Positions 1 to 5,780 of a stretch of 8,585 bases of DNA are shown piece by piece (within the stretch, counting starts at the first letter, position 1; every line of letters starts with the position of its first letter). The notes beneath the pieces were generated by a model that saw nothing but the letters and a program-made list of their open reading frames with translations, was not told the DNA's origin and ran no database searches. Both the position numbers and the translations under genes were made by a program. The stretch is from an uncultured Christensenella sp. (GTDB lineage: Bacteria; Bacillota; Clostridia; Christensenellales; Pumilibacteraceae), in NCBI GenBank assembly GCA_910585055.1, contig CAJUBY010000005.1, forward strand, positions 1 through 8,585. Direction: 5' to 3'.

Positions 1-21
1 ACTCACTCACAAGCTATTTAG
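1..21 (+). CDS. Possible C-terminal tail of an IS3-type transposase (partial)
   Basis: Frame 1 reads T-H-S-Q-A-I and then TAG at 19-21, 8 bases before the IS-like terminal repeat starts at position 30. IS3-family OrfB proteins often end a few residues after a 'SPVxYRT' motif, so this could be the last six codons of such a transposase. Six residues cannot prove it. Frame 2 is also open, to 52, running through the repeat. The call depends on the insertion-sequence interpretation and on sequence to the left. Confidence 0.25.
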   Translation, partial: THSQAI

Positions 22-49
22 TTATTTTCTGTCCAACTTTTGGGGTTCA
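1..49 (+). mobile_element. Terminal end of an IS3-family-like insertion sequence (partial)
   Basis: The 20 bases at 30-49, TGTCCAACTTTTGGGGTTCA, resemble the terminal inverted repeat of many IS3-family (IS150-type) elements, which I remember as starting TG...GACCCCAAAAAGTTGGACA. Read outward, the sequence ends in CA at 48-49, as expected for the TG...CA ends of this family. The body of the element would lie to the left, outside the window. The opposite repeat and a target-site duplication cannot be seen, so the call rests on one end only. A short open frame ending at 19-21 fits the tail of the transposase gene. Confidence 0.5.
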
Positions 50-94
50 TAGCATATCGTGCCGAACTTTTTATTTGTTTACAAAATAAGCCGC

Positions 95-128
95 GCAACA
101 AAAAACACGGTCTGCGTTTTTTGTTTGC
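95..128 (-). terminator. AT-rich hairpin, probable bidirectional intrinsic terminator
   Basis: AACAAAAAAC at 97-106 is the exact reverse complement of GTTTTTTGTT at 116-125. Outer GC pairs at 95-96 and 127-128 add to the stem if T126 is bulged, and an inner ACG/CGT pairing is possible. On either strand the hairpin ends in a run of six T. It starts about 37 bases past the stop codon of the leftward flavin reductase gene, a sensible place to end that transcript. It could also stop rightward transcription from the insertion sequence. The stem is mostly A-T, so strength is uncertain. Confidence 0.5.
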
Positions 129-164
129 AACCGTTTATATCGAAACGTACAGTTCTCCCGTCGA

Positions 165-659
165 TCAGTTGAGTTTATAACGTTCTATAATTTCGCCTGC
201 GAACAGTGTGTGGGCGCGAGGCGACTGAAAAAGATCGTCGGCATAGTGCGTCACGGATTCCGGCGGTATAACGGCTACTACGCGGCATTCCGCTATCAGC
301 GAACATTCGCCGAGAACGTACGCTTCGATAGACTTTGCTTTTTTGGGATGCAGTCCCAGCGCCTCGAACTTATTGTATTTGAATCCGGACATGGAATCGC
401 ATACGGATATTTCGTTGCGCATATCTCGCGCAGGTATGTTGAGCGCAAAACTTTTTGTCTGTGTAACTATCCTGTACGAGTATTTACTGCTGCGTATAGG
501 CAAAATAAATATATCGCGCCCCCACATTTTACCGACGGCGCCCCAGTGCGCTACCATGATGTTGGGCGTGTCCTTGCCGCACGTCACGAATATGCCGGTG
601 GAGTTCATTGTATTGAGAATCGTAGCTTTGTCTTTGTCCGTGAGTCCGGTGGGATTCAT
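165..659 (-). CDS. Flavin reductase family protein (FMN-binding split-barrel)
   Basis: A 164-residue protein of the flavin reductase-like family: FMN-binding split-barrel proteins that reduce flavin or carry it as an electron carrier in the cytoplasm. Residues 33-76 match the family pattern from N-x-M through W-G, W-G-R, the S-S-K-Y-S-Y segment and F-A-L-N-I-P. The segment around C87-D88-S89 (V-C-D-S-M-S-G-F-K-Y-N-K) corresponds to the usual 'S...G.DVDKF' region. The length is normal. The frame opens at an ATG at 704, but that codon lies in the -10 region of the promoter at 695-723 and upstream of the expected transcript start. The ATG at 659-657 is preceded by GGAAAGG with 6-nt spacing and is preferred. 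It is transcribed alone, divergent from pfk. The physiological partner is unknown. Confidence 0.85.
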   Translation of the reverse strand: MNPTGLTDKDKATILNTMNSTGIFVTCGKDTPNIMVAHWGAVGKMWGRDIFILPIRSSKYSYRIVTQTKSFALNIPARDMRNEISVCDSMSGFKYNKFEALGLHPKKAKSIEAYVLGECSLIAECRVVAVIPPESVTHYADDLFQSPRAHTLFAGEIIERYKLN

Positions 660-665
660 TTTACG

Positions 666-672
666 CCTTTCC
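666..672 (-). promoter_or_regulatory. Ribosome binding site deciding the flavin reductase start
   Basis: On the minus strand GGAAAGG lies 6 nt before the ATG at 659-657, with a second purine run (AAGGGG) just upstream. The in-frame ATG at 704 has no such site and overlaps the -10 hexamer. This fixes the start at 659. Confidence 0.75.
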
Positions 673-694
673 GCCCCTTGGTCCGATTTTTTAT

Positions 695-723
695 ATTCTA
701 TCATATTGCATAAACATTTTCAA
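695..723 (-). promoter_or_regulatory. Promoter of the flavin reductase gene
   Basis: Minus strand: TTGAAA at 723-718, a 17-base spacer, then TAGAAT at 700-695. Each hexamer differs from consensus at one position (TTGACA, TATAAT). The predicted transcript start is near 688, giving a leader of about 29 nt that contains the ribosome binding site. An inverted repeat, CATATTG at 702-708 and CAATATG at 721-727, spans the spacer and part of the -35. Confidence 0.75.
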
Positions 724-759
724 TATGTTTTTTTAAAATCGTTATATAAAATTGTCGAA

Positions 760-773
760 CGCAATTTATTGCG
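760..773. promoter_or_regulatory. 14-bp dyad CGCAAT-tt-ATTGCG, candidate operator
   Basis: A perfect dyad with 6-bp arms and a 2-bp centre, lying between the divergent flavin reductase and pfk promoters. It shares the core CAATnnATTG with a second dyad at 787-800, and the centres are 27 bp apart. The regulator is unknown. Confidence 0.4.
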
Positions 774-786
774 ACTGCGCGCTGCG

Positions 787-800
787 GTCAATCCATTGAC
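787..800. promoter_or_regulatory. 14-bp dyad GTCAAT-cc-ATTGAC overlapping the pfk -35
   Basis: A perfect dyad with 6-bp arms and a 2-bp centre. Its right arm contains five of the six bases of the pfk -35 hexamer (796-801), so a protein bound here would compete with RNA polymerase. Part of the symmetry could arise simply because ATTGAC is -35-like. The matching dyad at 760-773 makes a regulatory role more plausible. Confidence 0.4.
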
Positions 801-824
801 TATTAAAACGAAAAAGCGTATACT
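796..824 (+). promoter_or_regulatory. Promoter of the pfk cluster
   Basis: TTGACT at 796-801, a 17-base spacer, then TATACT at 819-824; each hexamer is one base from consensus. The predicted start is near 831, giving a leader of only about 13 nt, just long enough for the GGAGGAA site at 834-840. It should drive pfk, the ppx-like gene and possibly ppk1. Confidence 0.85.
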
Positions 825-833
825 GTTTGTATC

Positions 834-840
834 GGAGGAA
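834..840 (+). promoter_or_regulatory. Ribosome binding site of pfk
   Basis: GGAGGAA ends 3 nt before the ATG at 844; the GGAGG core ends 5 nt before it. It selects this ATG even though the reading frame is open for another 500 bases upstream. Confidence 0.85.
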
Positions 841-843
841 TAT

Positions 844-1908
844 ATGAGGATCGGAATACTGACGTCGGGCGGCGACTGCCCGGGACTTAATGCGGTAATA
901 CGCGGATTCGGGAAGTATGCATTCGAAAACATTAAAAATGCAGAGCTTATAGGGATCGCCGACGGCTACGGAGGACTTATCCGCGGCGAATGCAAAGAAA
1001 TGCGCCCGTCCGATTTTACTGGGATATTAACATTGGGCGGTACTATACTGGGAACGAGCAGACAGCCGTTCAAGCTGATGACGGTGGAAGACGAAAACAG
1101 CGTTTCGCGGCTTGATCTTATGAAAAAGAATTACAAAAAAATGGGGCTGGACTGTCTTTTGACGTTGGGCGGCGCAGGTACGCATAAGACCGCGGCGCTT
1201 TTGTCTGCGGAAGGGTGTAACGTTATAGGTCTGCCTAAAACAATAGACAACGATATTTGGGGCACGGACGTTACGTTCGGGTTCCACACCGCGCTCGACG
1301 TCGCTACGGAATGTATTGACAGGATACACACCACCGCCGCCAGTCACGGACGCACCATGCTTGTAGAGATAATGGGTAATAAAGCCGGGTGGCTCACTCT
1401 TTATGCCGGACTTGCCGGCGGCGCGGACGTAATACTTTTACCGGAAATACCGTTTTCGCCCGAAAAGGTGGCAAAAGCGGTGGAGCGCCGTGCGGATGCC
1501 GGTAAGGCGTTCAGTATAGTCGCTGTCGCCGAGGGGGCGATGACTGTCGAAGAGAGCAAAATGAAAAAGAAGGAACGCATAGCTTCGCGCGGCGGCGAGA
1601 CGACCGCTACAAATGCGCTTGCGGCGTATATAGCGGATAAAGCCGAAGTCGAAACGCGTGTCGTAGTGCCCGGGCATATACAGCGCGGCGGCAGTCCGTC
1701 GGCGTACGACCGCGTGCTGTCTACCCAATTCGGCTCGTTTGCGGGGAAGCTCGCACGCGAAGGCAGATTTGGGGTGACGGTTGCGATGGTAGGTGGCAAG
1801 GTGACTTACAATGCGCTCGCCGACATAGCAGGAAAAGCAAAACTTGTTCCGCCCGATTGTCAGGAGGTCGGGACGGCGGAAAGCATAGGCGTTTCGTTCG
1901 GCAGATAG
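844..1908 (+). CDS. pfkA: 6-phosphofructokinase (PFK-A superfamily, mixed ATP/PPi-type signature)
   Basis: A 354-residue cytoplasmic enzyme that phosphorylates fructose 6-phosphate at C1. It has the N-terminal M-R-I-G-I-L-T-S-G-G-D-C-P-G loop (1-14), PKTIDND at 131-137 (D135 aligning with the catalytic Asp), the MGNKAG segment at 177-182 and the substrate-binding P-G-H-I-Q-R-G-G-S-P at 276-285. Phosphoryl-donor positions are mixed. G112 is the ATP-type residue (Gly104 in E. coli PfkA), whereas K132 replaces the ATP-type Gly124 and is typical of PPi-dependent and 'group III' enzymes. The Mg-nucleotide Asp of the GGDGS loop (E. coli D103) is Ala111. The loop reads GGAGTHKTA; I recall GGNGTHKTA in clostridial relatives. 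Donor use is therefore open. The start is set by the promoter and GGAGGAA site. It is followed 10 bp later by the ppx-like gene. Confidence 0.93.
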   Translation: MRIGILTSGGDCPGLNAVIRGFGKYAFENIKNAELIGIADGYGGLIRGECKEMRPSDFTGILTLGGTILGTSRQPFKLMTVEDENSVSRLDLMKKNYKKMGLDCLLTLGGAGTHKTAALLSAEGCNVIGLPKTIDNDIWGTDVTFGFHTALDVATECIDRIHTTAASHGRTMLVEIMGNKAGWLTLYAGLAGGADVILLPEIPFSPEKVAKAVERRADAGKAFSIVAVAEGAMTVEESKMKKKERIASRGGETTATNALAAYIADKAEVETRVVVPGHIQRGGSPSAYDRVLSTQFGSFAGKLAREGRFGVTVAMVGGKVTYNALADIAGKAKLVPPDCQEVGTAESIGVSFGR

Positions 1909-1918
1909 AGGTGATCAA

Positions 1919-2917
1919 ATGAAATATGCGGTGATCGATCTTAGTTCGACGGGTGTGTCGTCGGTGGTCGCTGAGGGCGATAAGGAAAGCGGTATATTTT
2001 CCGCAGTATACAAAGACCGTACCAATATTGCGGTCGCGGATTATTTCGACGGGCGTTCCATATCCCGCCGCGGAATAGAAAAGATAATCGACGCGCTTAT
2101 CTCGGCGCGTTCTACGTGCAAAGCGATGGGCGTCGAAGAATGCTACTGTATTTCCACCGCCGCGCTGCGTAATATCGACAATATAGAAGAAGTTGCGGAA
2201 AATATACGAATGCGTACCGGCATAGTGATAAACTATCTGGACGGTGTTACGGAAGCCTACTGCGATTTTCTTTCCAACCGCAAATATTCGGCGTATGACC
2301 GTGTCGTTCTTGCCGATATCGGCGGAGGCAGTGTGGAACTGTGCGATTTTTCCAAGGAAAGCAAGGACGAAATGGTTTGTTTGGATTTCGGACCTATAAA
2401 ACTGCGCAATAAATACGGTGTGGATATTTACCCTACGGAAGAACAGGCGAAACGCATAAAAAAGTATGTCCGCAAAAAGTCCGACGAAGTTAAATTGCCG
2501 GGTAAAGGCGAGTTTACCGTCGCTGTTTTGGTGGGTTCGATAAACGACGCGATATATGCGGCGTACCGCGAGTTCTGTGAAAAAGAACGGCTCGGATCGG
2601 AATTCTGTTATCCCAAATTCAAACAGTTCTGCAAGTGGCTCATGACATCGTCCGATCGGACGCGGCTGATCATGAAAGTCGCGCCCGAAAAGATACACGT
2701 ACTGCCTGTTGCCGCGGTCGTACTCAAAGAGCTGTTGCGCAGGTTCAAGCCGAACGACGTTATAATTAGCGATTGCGGCGTCAAGGAAGGTTATCTGTCG
2801 CTTGTGGCGTCCGGCGGAGAGAAAGGAATACCGATAGATCTGTCCGAGACGGTGCCTGCTTTTGCGCCGACTGCGCAGCCGTCGCGCGGCGGAAAAAAGA
2901 AAAGCGGAAAATCTTAA
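1919..2917 (+). CDS. Ppx/GppA-family phosphatase (exopolyphosphatase-like)
   Basis: A 332-residue protein of the Ppx/GppA family in the sugar kinase/actin fold, whose members remove terminal phosphates from polyphosphate or pppGpp. Visible motifs are I-S-T-A-A-L-R (78-84), L-D-G-V-T-E-A (107-113, E112 aligning with the catalytic Glu), the phosphate loop D-I-G-G-G-S-V-E-L (133-141), and I-H-V-L-P at 259-263 followed by D-C-G-V-K-E-G-Y-L (285-293). It is the short two-domain form without the C-terminal HD-like extension of E. coli Ppx. The first phosphate loop, usually DLGSNS, reads D-L-S-S-T-G (7-12). The last 30 residues are a Pro/Gly/Lys-rich, probably disordered tail ending K-K-K-S-G-K-S. 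A GAGGTGA site (1908-1914) overlaps the last base of the pfk stop, suggesting translational coupling. Its position before ppk1 favours polyphosphate over pppGpp as substrate, by inference. Confidence 0.88.
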   Translation: MKYAVIDLSSTGVSSVVAEGDKESGIFSAVYKDRTNIAVADYFDGRSISRRGIEKIIDALISARSTCKAMGVEECYCISTAALRNIDNIEEVAENIRMRTGIVINYLDGVTEAYCDFLSNRKYSAYDRVVLADIGGGSVELCDFSKESKDEMVCLDFGPIKLRNKYGVDIYPTEEQAKRIKKYVRKKSDEVKLPGKGEFTVAVLVGSINDAIYAAYREFCEKERLGSEFCYPKFKQFCKWLMTSSDRTRLIMKVAPEKIHVLPVAAVVLKELLRRFKPNDVIISDCGVKEGYLSLVASGGEKGIPIDLSETVPAFAPTAQPSRGGKKKSGKS

Positions 2918-3006
2918 GATAGATCGTCCGTACTTGAGCGAGCACGACGTATTCGGTCTTACCCGGCTGTTTCCGCAATTTATTATCTTTTATTATCAAT
3001 AGAATA

Positions 3007-3023
3007 GAACAAAGATTTTGTTC
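3007..3023 (+). repeat. 17-bp inverted repeat in the ppx-ppk1 gap
   Basis: GAACAAA at 3007-3013 and TTTGTTC at 3017-3023 are exact reverse complements separated by GAT. It could be an RNA hairpin or an operator. No T run follows, so it is not a typical terminator. The rest of the gap (2918-3006) holds AT-rich stretches such as TATTAT at 2981 and 2991 but no convincing -35/-10 pair. Confidence 0.45.
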
Positions 3024-3037
3024 GTCGAATATATTTT

Positions 3038-3065
3038 GATCCGTGTTTATAAAAACGAACGGATC
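3038..3065 (+). promoter_or_regulatory. Hairpin abutting the ppk1 ribosome binding site
   Basis: GATCCGT (3038-3044) pairs with ACGGATC (3059-3065). Inside it GTTT (3045-3048) pairs with AAAC (3053-3056), leaving a 4-nt loop and a 2-nt bulge (3057-3058). The 11-bp stem ends one base before the G-rich site at 3067. It may affect ribosome access to ppk1 or stabilise the transcript. It also covers the upstream in-frame GTG at 3043, arguing against that start. Confidence 0.45.
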
Positions 3066-3066
3066 C

Positions 3067-3075
3067 GGGAGAGAG
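3067..3075 (+). promoter_or_regulatory. Ribosome binding site deciding the ppk1 start
   Basis: GGGAGAGAG directly precedes the ATG at 3076; the GGAG core ends 4 nt before it, slightly close. The alternative in-frame GTG at 3043 has only AT-rich sequence upstream and no such site. Confidence 0.65.
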
Positions 3076-5157
3076 ATGTCGGAAAATAATAATCCGTTTA
3101 TAAAAGATGTATATGTAAACCGCGAATATTCGTGGCTGCTTTTTAACATGCGCGTGCTCGGTCAGGCTGCCGATCCGTCCAATCCGCTGTTGGAACGCTG
3201 TAAATTTCTGTCGATATTCCATTCCAATTTCGACGAGTTTTTTATGGTGCGTATCGGAAGTCTTTTAAACGATGCCAAGATCAACGGCGACGCCAAAGAG
3301 AACAAGACCGACCTTACCGCCAAAGAACAGATCGAAGGTATATTGCGGCTGGCTAAAAACAGTTACCGCACCGCTGATGCTGTATACGTAAAACTTAAAA
3401 AAGAACTCGCCAAAAACGGACTGCGCATAAAAACAGGTGCGGAGCTTTCGCAGAAACAGTATGGAAAATGCCGAGAATATTTTTTAAGTTCCGTACTTCC
3501 GCTTTTGTCTCCGATGGTACTGGACGCAAAGCATCCGATGATACGGTTCGAAAATATGAGCGAATACATGATGTTCGAACTGACAAAGTCGGACAGACTT
3601 ATGTTCGGAGTAATGGCTATAAGCAAAAAGCTGCCGCGCATGTACCGCATAGACGGAGGAAAAAAGACTACCGTCATTACTATGGAGGAACTTATCCGTA
3701 CTTTCGGCGCGCTTGCATTCGACGGGTATAAAATACAGAACCGCGCGATGTTGCGGCTTACGCGCAATGCCGATTTCGACGCCGATATAGACGATGCCGA
3801 TATAGAACGCGATTTCGACTTTTCCAAGTTTTTAAAACACAAAGTGGAACTCCGCGGATCGCAGGATGCCGTGCGGCTGCAGATAGACGACGGAGCGGAC
3901 GGGATAAAAGCGTTTGCGCTTAAGATATTGAATCTCAAAAAACAATTCTGTTTTACGGTCAAACATGCGTTCGACTGTAAGTTTTTGATGTCGCTGTCCG
4001 ATCATTTTTCGCCCGACGAACTTCCGCGGTTGCGCTTTAAACAGCAAAAGCCGCTCGCGCCGCCCGTGCCGGCTGACGCGTCGGTACTAGAGTCCGCGCT
4101 TAAAAAGGACGTATTTTTGGCGTATCCTTTCGACAGCATGAGCACGCTTGTGCGGCTGTTGGACGAATGCGCGGACGATCCGCGCGTAGCGTCCGTAAAG
4201 ATAACGATATACAGACTCGATCACCGTTCGCGCATCGTCGAAGCATTAAAGCGCGCGAGCGAAAACGGCAAGGACGTTACGGTGGTGATCGAGCTGTGCG
4301 CCCGGTTCGACGAAGAAAACAATCTGTATTTTTCGGAAGTACTCCGCGACGCGGGTTGTACCATAATTTACGGGATGGGTAATTATAAAGTACATTCCAA
4401 AATAATATCCGTGGTGCTTACCGACGGCGAAAATTTGAGGTATATAACTCATCTCGGAACGGGGAATTACAATGAACAGACGTCCAAACTGTATACCGAC
4501 CTGAATATAATAACGTCCGATCCCGAGATAGGCGCGGATGCTGTGGCGTTTTTCAGAAATATTGCGATTTGCAATACCGATCACGAGTATAACAGATTGC
4601 TTATAGCGCCGAAAACGCTTAAAAGCGGTCTTATTCGGTATATCGAACGCGAAACGCGCAAAGCGGAAAACGGAGATCCGGCTTTTATAACAGCCAAAAT
4701 GAACAGCCTTACCGACAAGACCATTATCGATAAGCTGATAGCTGCAGGAAACGCCGGAGTGACAGTTAAACTGATAGTGCGCGGTATATGCTGCCTAGTG
4801 CCGGGCGTTAAGGGCAAGACCGAAAATATCTCGGTCATAAGCATAGTCGGCAGGCTGCTCGAACATTCGCGCATATACAGATTCGGGTCGGGAGACGACG
4901 CAGTCACTTTTATTTCGAGCGCAGATCTTATGACGCGCAATACCGATAAACGCGTGGAGATTGCTACGCCCGTACTCGATAAAACAATAGAAAAAACATT
5001 GTCCGCAATGCTGGATATTATGCTTGCGGACAATGTAAAAGCAAAGCGTCTGACCTCTTCCGGCGAATATGTGTCCGCGGAAACGGACGGCGAACCTATC
5101 AACAGTCAGGAAGAGTTTTTAAGGGGCGCGTTCAAAACGGGGCGCAGCCGCAGATAG
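3076..5157 (+). CDS. ppk1: Polyphosphate kinase 1
   Basis: A 693-residue enzyme that reversibly polymerises the ATP gamma-phosphate into inorganic polyphosphate; the length is normal for PPK1. The N-terminal domain opens with V-N-R-E-Y-S-W-L-L-F-N (14-24) and F-H-S-N-F-D-E-F-F-M-V-R (48-59). The catalytic half has I-Y-R-L-D-H-R-S-R-I-V-E-A-L (378-391), A-R-F-D-E-E-N-N (409-416), Y-K-V-H-S-K (437-442), where H440 is the expected phosphohistidine, and H-L-G-T-G-N-Y-N (459-466). The second conserved histidine is H597 in L-L-E-H-S-R-I-Y (594-601), followed by I-S-S-A-D-L-M-T-R-N (613-622). All key residues are present. It lies 158 bp after the ppx-like gene with no strong promoter between, so it is probably read from the pfk promoter, with hairpins in the gap giving room for separate control. 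It ends at a strong terminator. Confidence 0.96.
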   Translation: MSENNNPFIKDVYVNREYSWLLFNMRVLGQAADPSNPLLERCKFLSIFHSNFDEFFMVRIGSLLNDAKINGDAKENKTDLTAKEQIEGILRLAKNSYRTADAVYVKLKKELAKNGLRIKTGAELSQKQYGKCREYFLSSVLPLLSPMVLDAKHPMIRFENMSEYMMFELTKSDRLMFGVMAISKKLPRMYRIDGGKKTTVITMEELIRTFGALAFDGYKIQNRAMLRLTRNADFDADIDDADIERDFDFSKFLKHKVELRGSQDAVRLQIDDGADGIKAFALKILNLKKQFCFTVKHAFDCKFLMSLSDHFSPDELPRLRFKQQKPLAPPVPADASVLESALKKDVFLAYPFDSMSTLVRLLDECADDPRVASVKITIYRLDHRSRIVEALKRASENGKDVTVVIELCARFDEENNLYFSEVLRDAGCTIIYGMGNYKVHSKIISVVLTDGENLRYITHLGTGNYNEQTSKLYTDLNIITSDPEIGADAVAFFRNIAICNTDHEYNRLLIAPKTLKSGLIRYIERETRKAENGDPAFITAKMNSLTDKTIIDKLIAAGNAGVTVKLIVRGICCLVPGVKGKTENISVISIVGRLLEHSRIYRFGSGDDAVTFISSADLMTRNTDKRVEIATPVLDKTIEKTLSAMLDIMLADNVKAKRLTSSGEYVSAETDGEPINSQEEFLRGAFKTGRSRR

Positions 5158-5176
5158 AAAGATAAACGAATACCGC

Positions 5177-5779
5177 TCAAACAGTCGGCAAAAGCGCTTT
5201 CCCGACTGTTTTTTCGTCCAGCTCTTTTAAGCCTTTTGCCATGTGCAAAATTTCCGCCGCACAGTCCTGCGGAGAGAACCCGTATTTCGAGCGAACGAAG
5301 TCTCTGCCGAATATATCTTCGGGCTTGCACAGCAGCGCCGTACCCATCGCGCTTTTTTTAAAATTTATACAAAGATATGTCTTGTTTTGCAGTGATGTTA
5401 CCGCTCCGTCAAAGCCTTTCATGGCGAGCGTTTTTCCCAGATTGTACGACGGAGTCGGTCCGTCCACGGCTGCCATTATTTCGGATTCGCGGCGCGGCGC
5501 TCTGCCTTCGTCGACCAGAGAGTCGAAATCGTATCCGTCGCGGCGCAGCGATACGAGATAGGGAAATATATCGAGCGATACAAACGTCGCTTTTTTATTC
5601 AGGAATTTGCCGTATGCTATTTTGCGTGTGTTTACGGCTTGCTCGCGCACGCTCCACAGCGCGTTGAAATTTACGTCGCTCATTTGCCATGCTGAAAAGC
5701 CGTCGTCGGACCAGAACGGAAGTATCCCGTATTCGTTTATGCAGTCTATAAGATCGTTTACGTCGCTTATTCTCTTCAT
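5177..5779 (-). CDS. AlkZ-related protein (conserved, function unproven)
   Basis: A 200-residue soluble protein with no signal peptide or membrane segment. Its layout matches, from memory, a Bacillota family annotated 'AlkZ-related'. These proteins share an opening D-V-x-x-(L/F)-I-D-x-x-x-x-x-G-x-L-P-F-(F/W) (here 6-23), A-Y-G-K-F at 55-59, R-R-D-G-Y-D-F-D at 79-86, and a later K-G-F-D ... T-x-L-Q-x-x-T-Y (121-135). AlkZ is a winged-helix DNA glycosylase acting on crosslinks, but I see no evidence that this protein has that activity. The ATG at 5779 has no Shine-Dalgarno and lies 6 nt after a promoter -10, so the mRNA is predicted leaderless. The last dozen codons contain the ppk1 terminator hairpin, so the C-terminal sequence is partly dictated by it. 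Transcribed alone, divergent from the DUF815 operon. Confidence 0.7.
   Translation of the reverse strand: MKRISDVNDLIDCINEYGILPFWSDDGFSAWQMSDVNFNALWSVREQAVNTRKIAYGKFLNKKATFVSLDIFPYLVSLRRDGYDFDSLVDEGRAPRRESEIMAAVDGPTPSYNLGKTLAMKGFDGAVTSLQNKTYLCINFKKSAMGTALLCKPEDIFGRDFVRSKYGFSPQDCAAEILHMAKGLKELDEKTVGKALLPTV
5181..5214 (+). terminator. Intrinsic terminator of ppk1
   Basis: ACAGTCGG (5181-5188) pairs with CCGACTGT (5202-5209). After one mismatch there are three more A-T pairs and a 5-nt loop, and six T (5209-5214) follow the stem. It begins 23 bases after the ppk1 stop and sits inside the 3' coding end of the convergent AlkZ-related gene. On the minus strand only a short T run follows, so it is probably mainly a rightward terminator. 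Confidence 0.85.
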
Positions 5780-5780
5780 G

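Noticed and set aside
660..704. Upstream ATG (704) for the flavin reductase
   Set aside because: It overlaps the -10 hexamer and precedes the predicted transcript start; the ATG at 659 has a good ribosome binding site.
343..843. A 167-codon in-frame upstream extension of pfk
   Set aside because: The promoter (796-824) and ribosome binding site (834-840) lie inside it, it overlaps the flavin reductase gene on the other strand, and PFK homologues begin at M-R-I-G-I-L-T-S-G-G.
1721..2698. A 325-codon minus-strand frame opposite the ppx-like gene
   Set aside because: It is fully antisense to a recognisable Ppx/GppA gene, has no family resemblance and an Arg/His/Phe-rich composition typical of a shadow frame.
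2918..3006. A separate promoter for ppk1 using TATTAT at 2981 or 2991
   Set aside because: The bases 17 bp upstream (CTTACC and TGTTTC) match the -35 consensus poorly, unlike the other five promoters; a weak promoter cannot be excluded.
3043..3075. GTG start for ppk1 at 3043
   Set aside because: It has no ribosome binding site and lies within a hairpin stem; the ATG at 3076 has GGGAGAGAG directly upstream and gives a normal PPK1 length.
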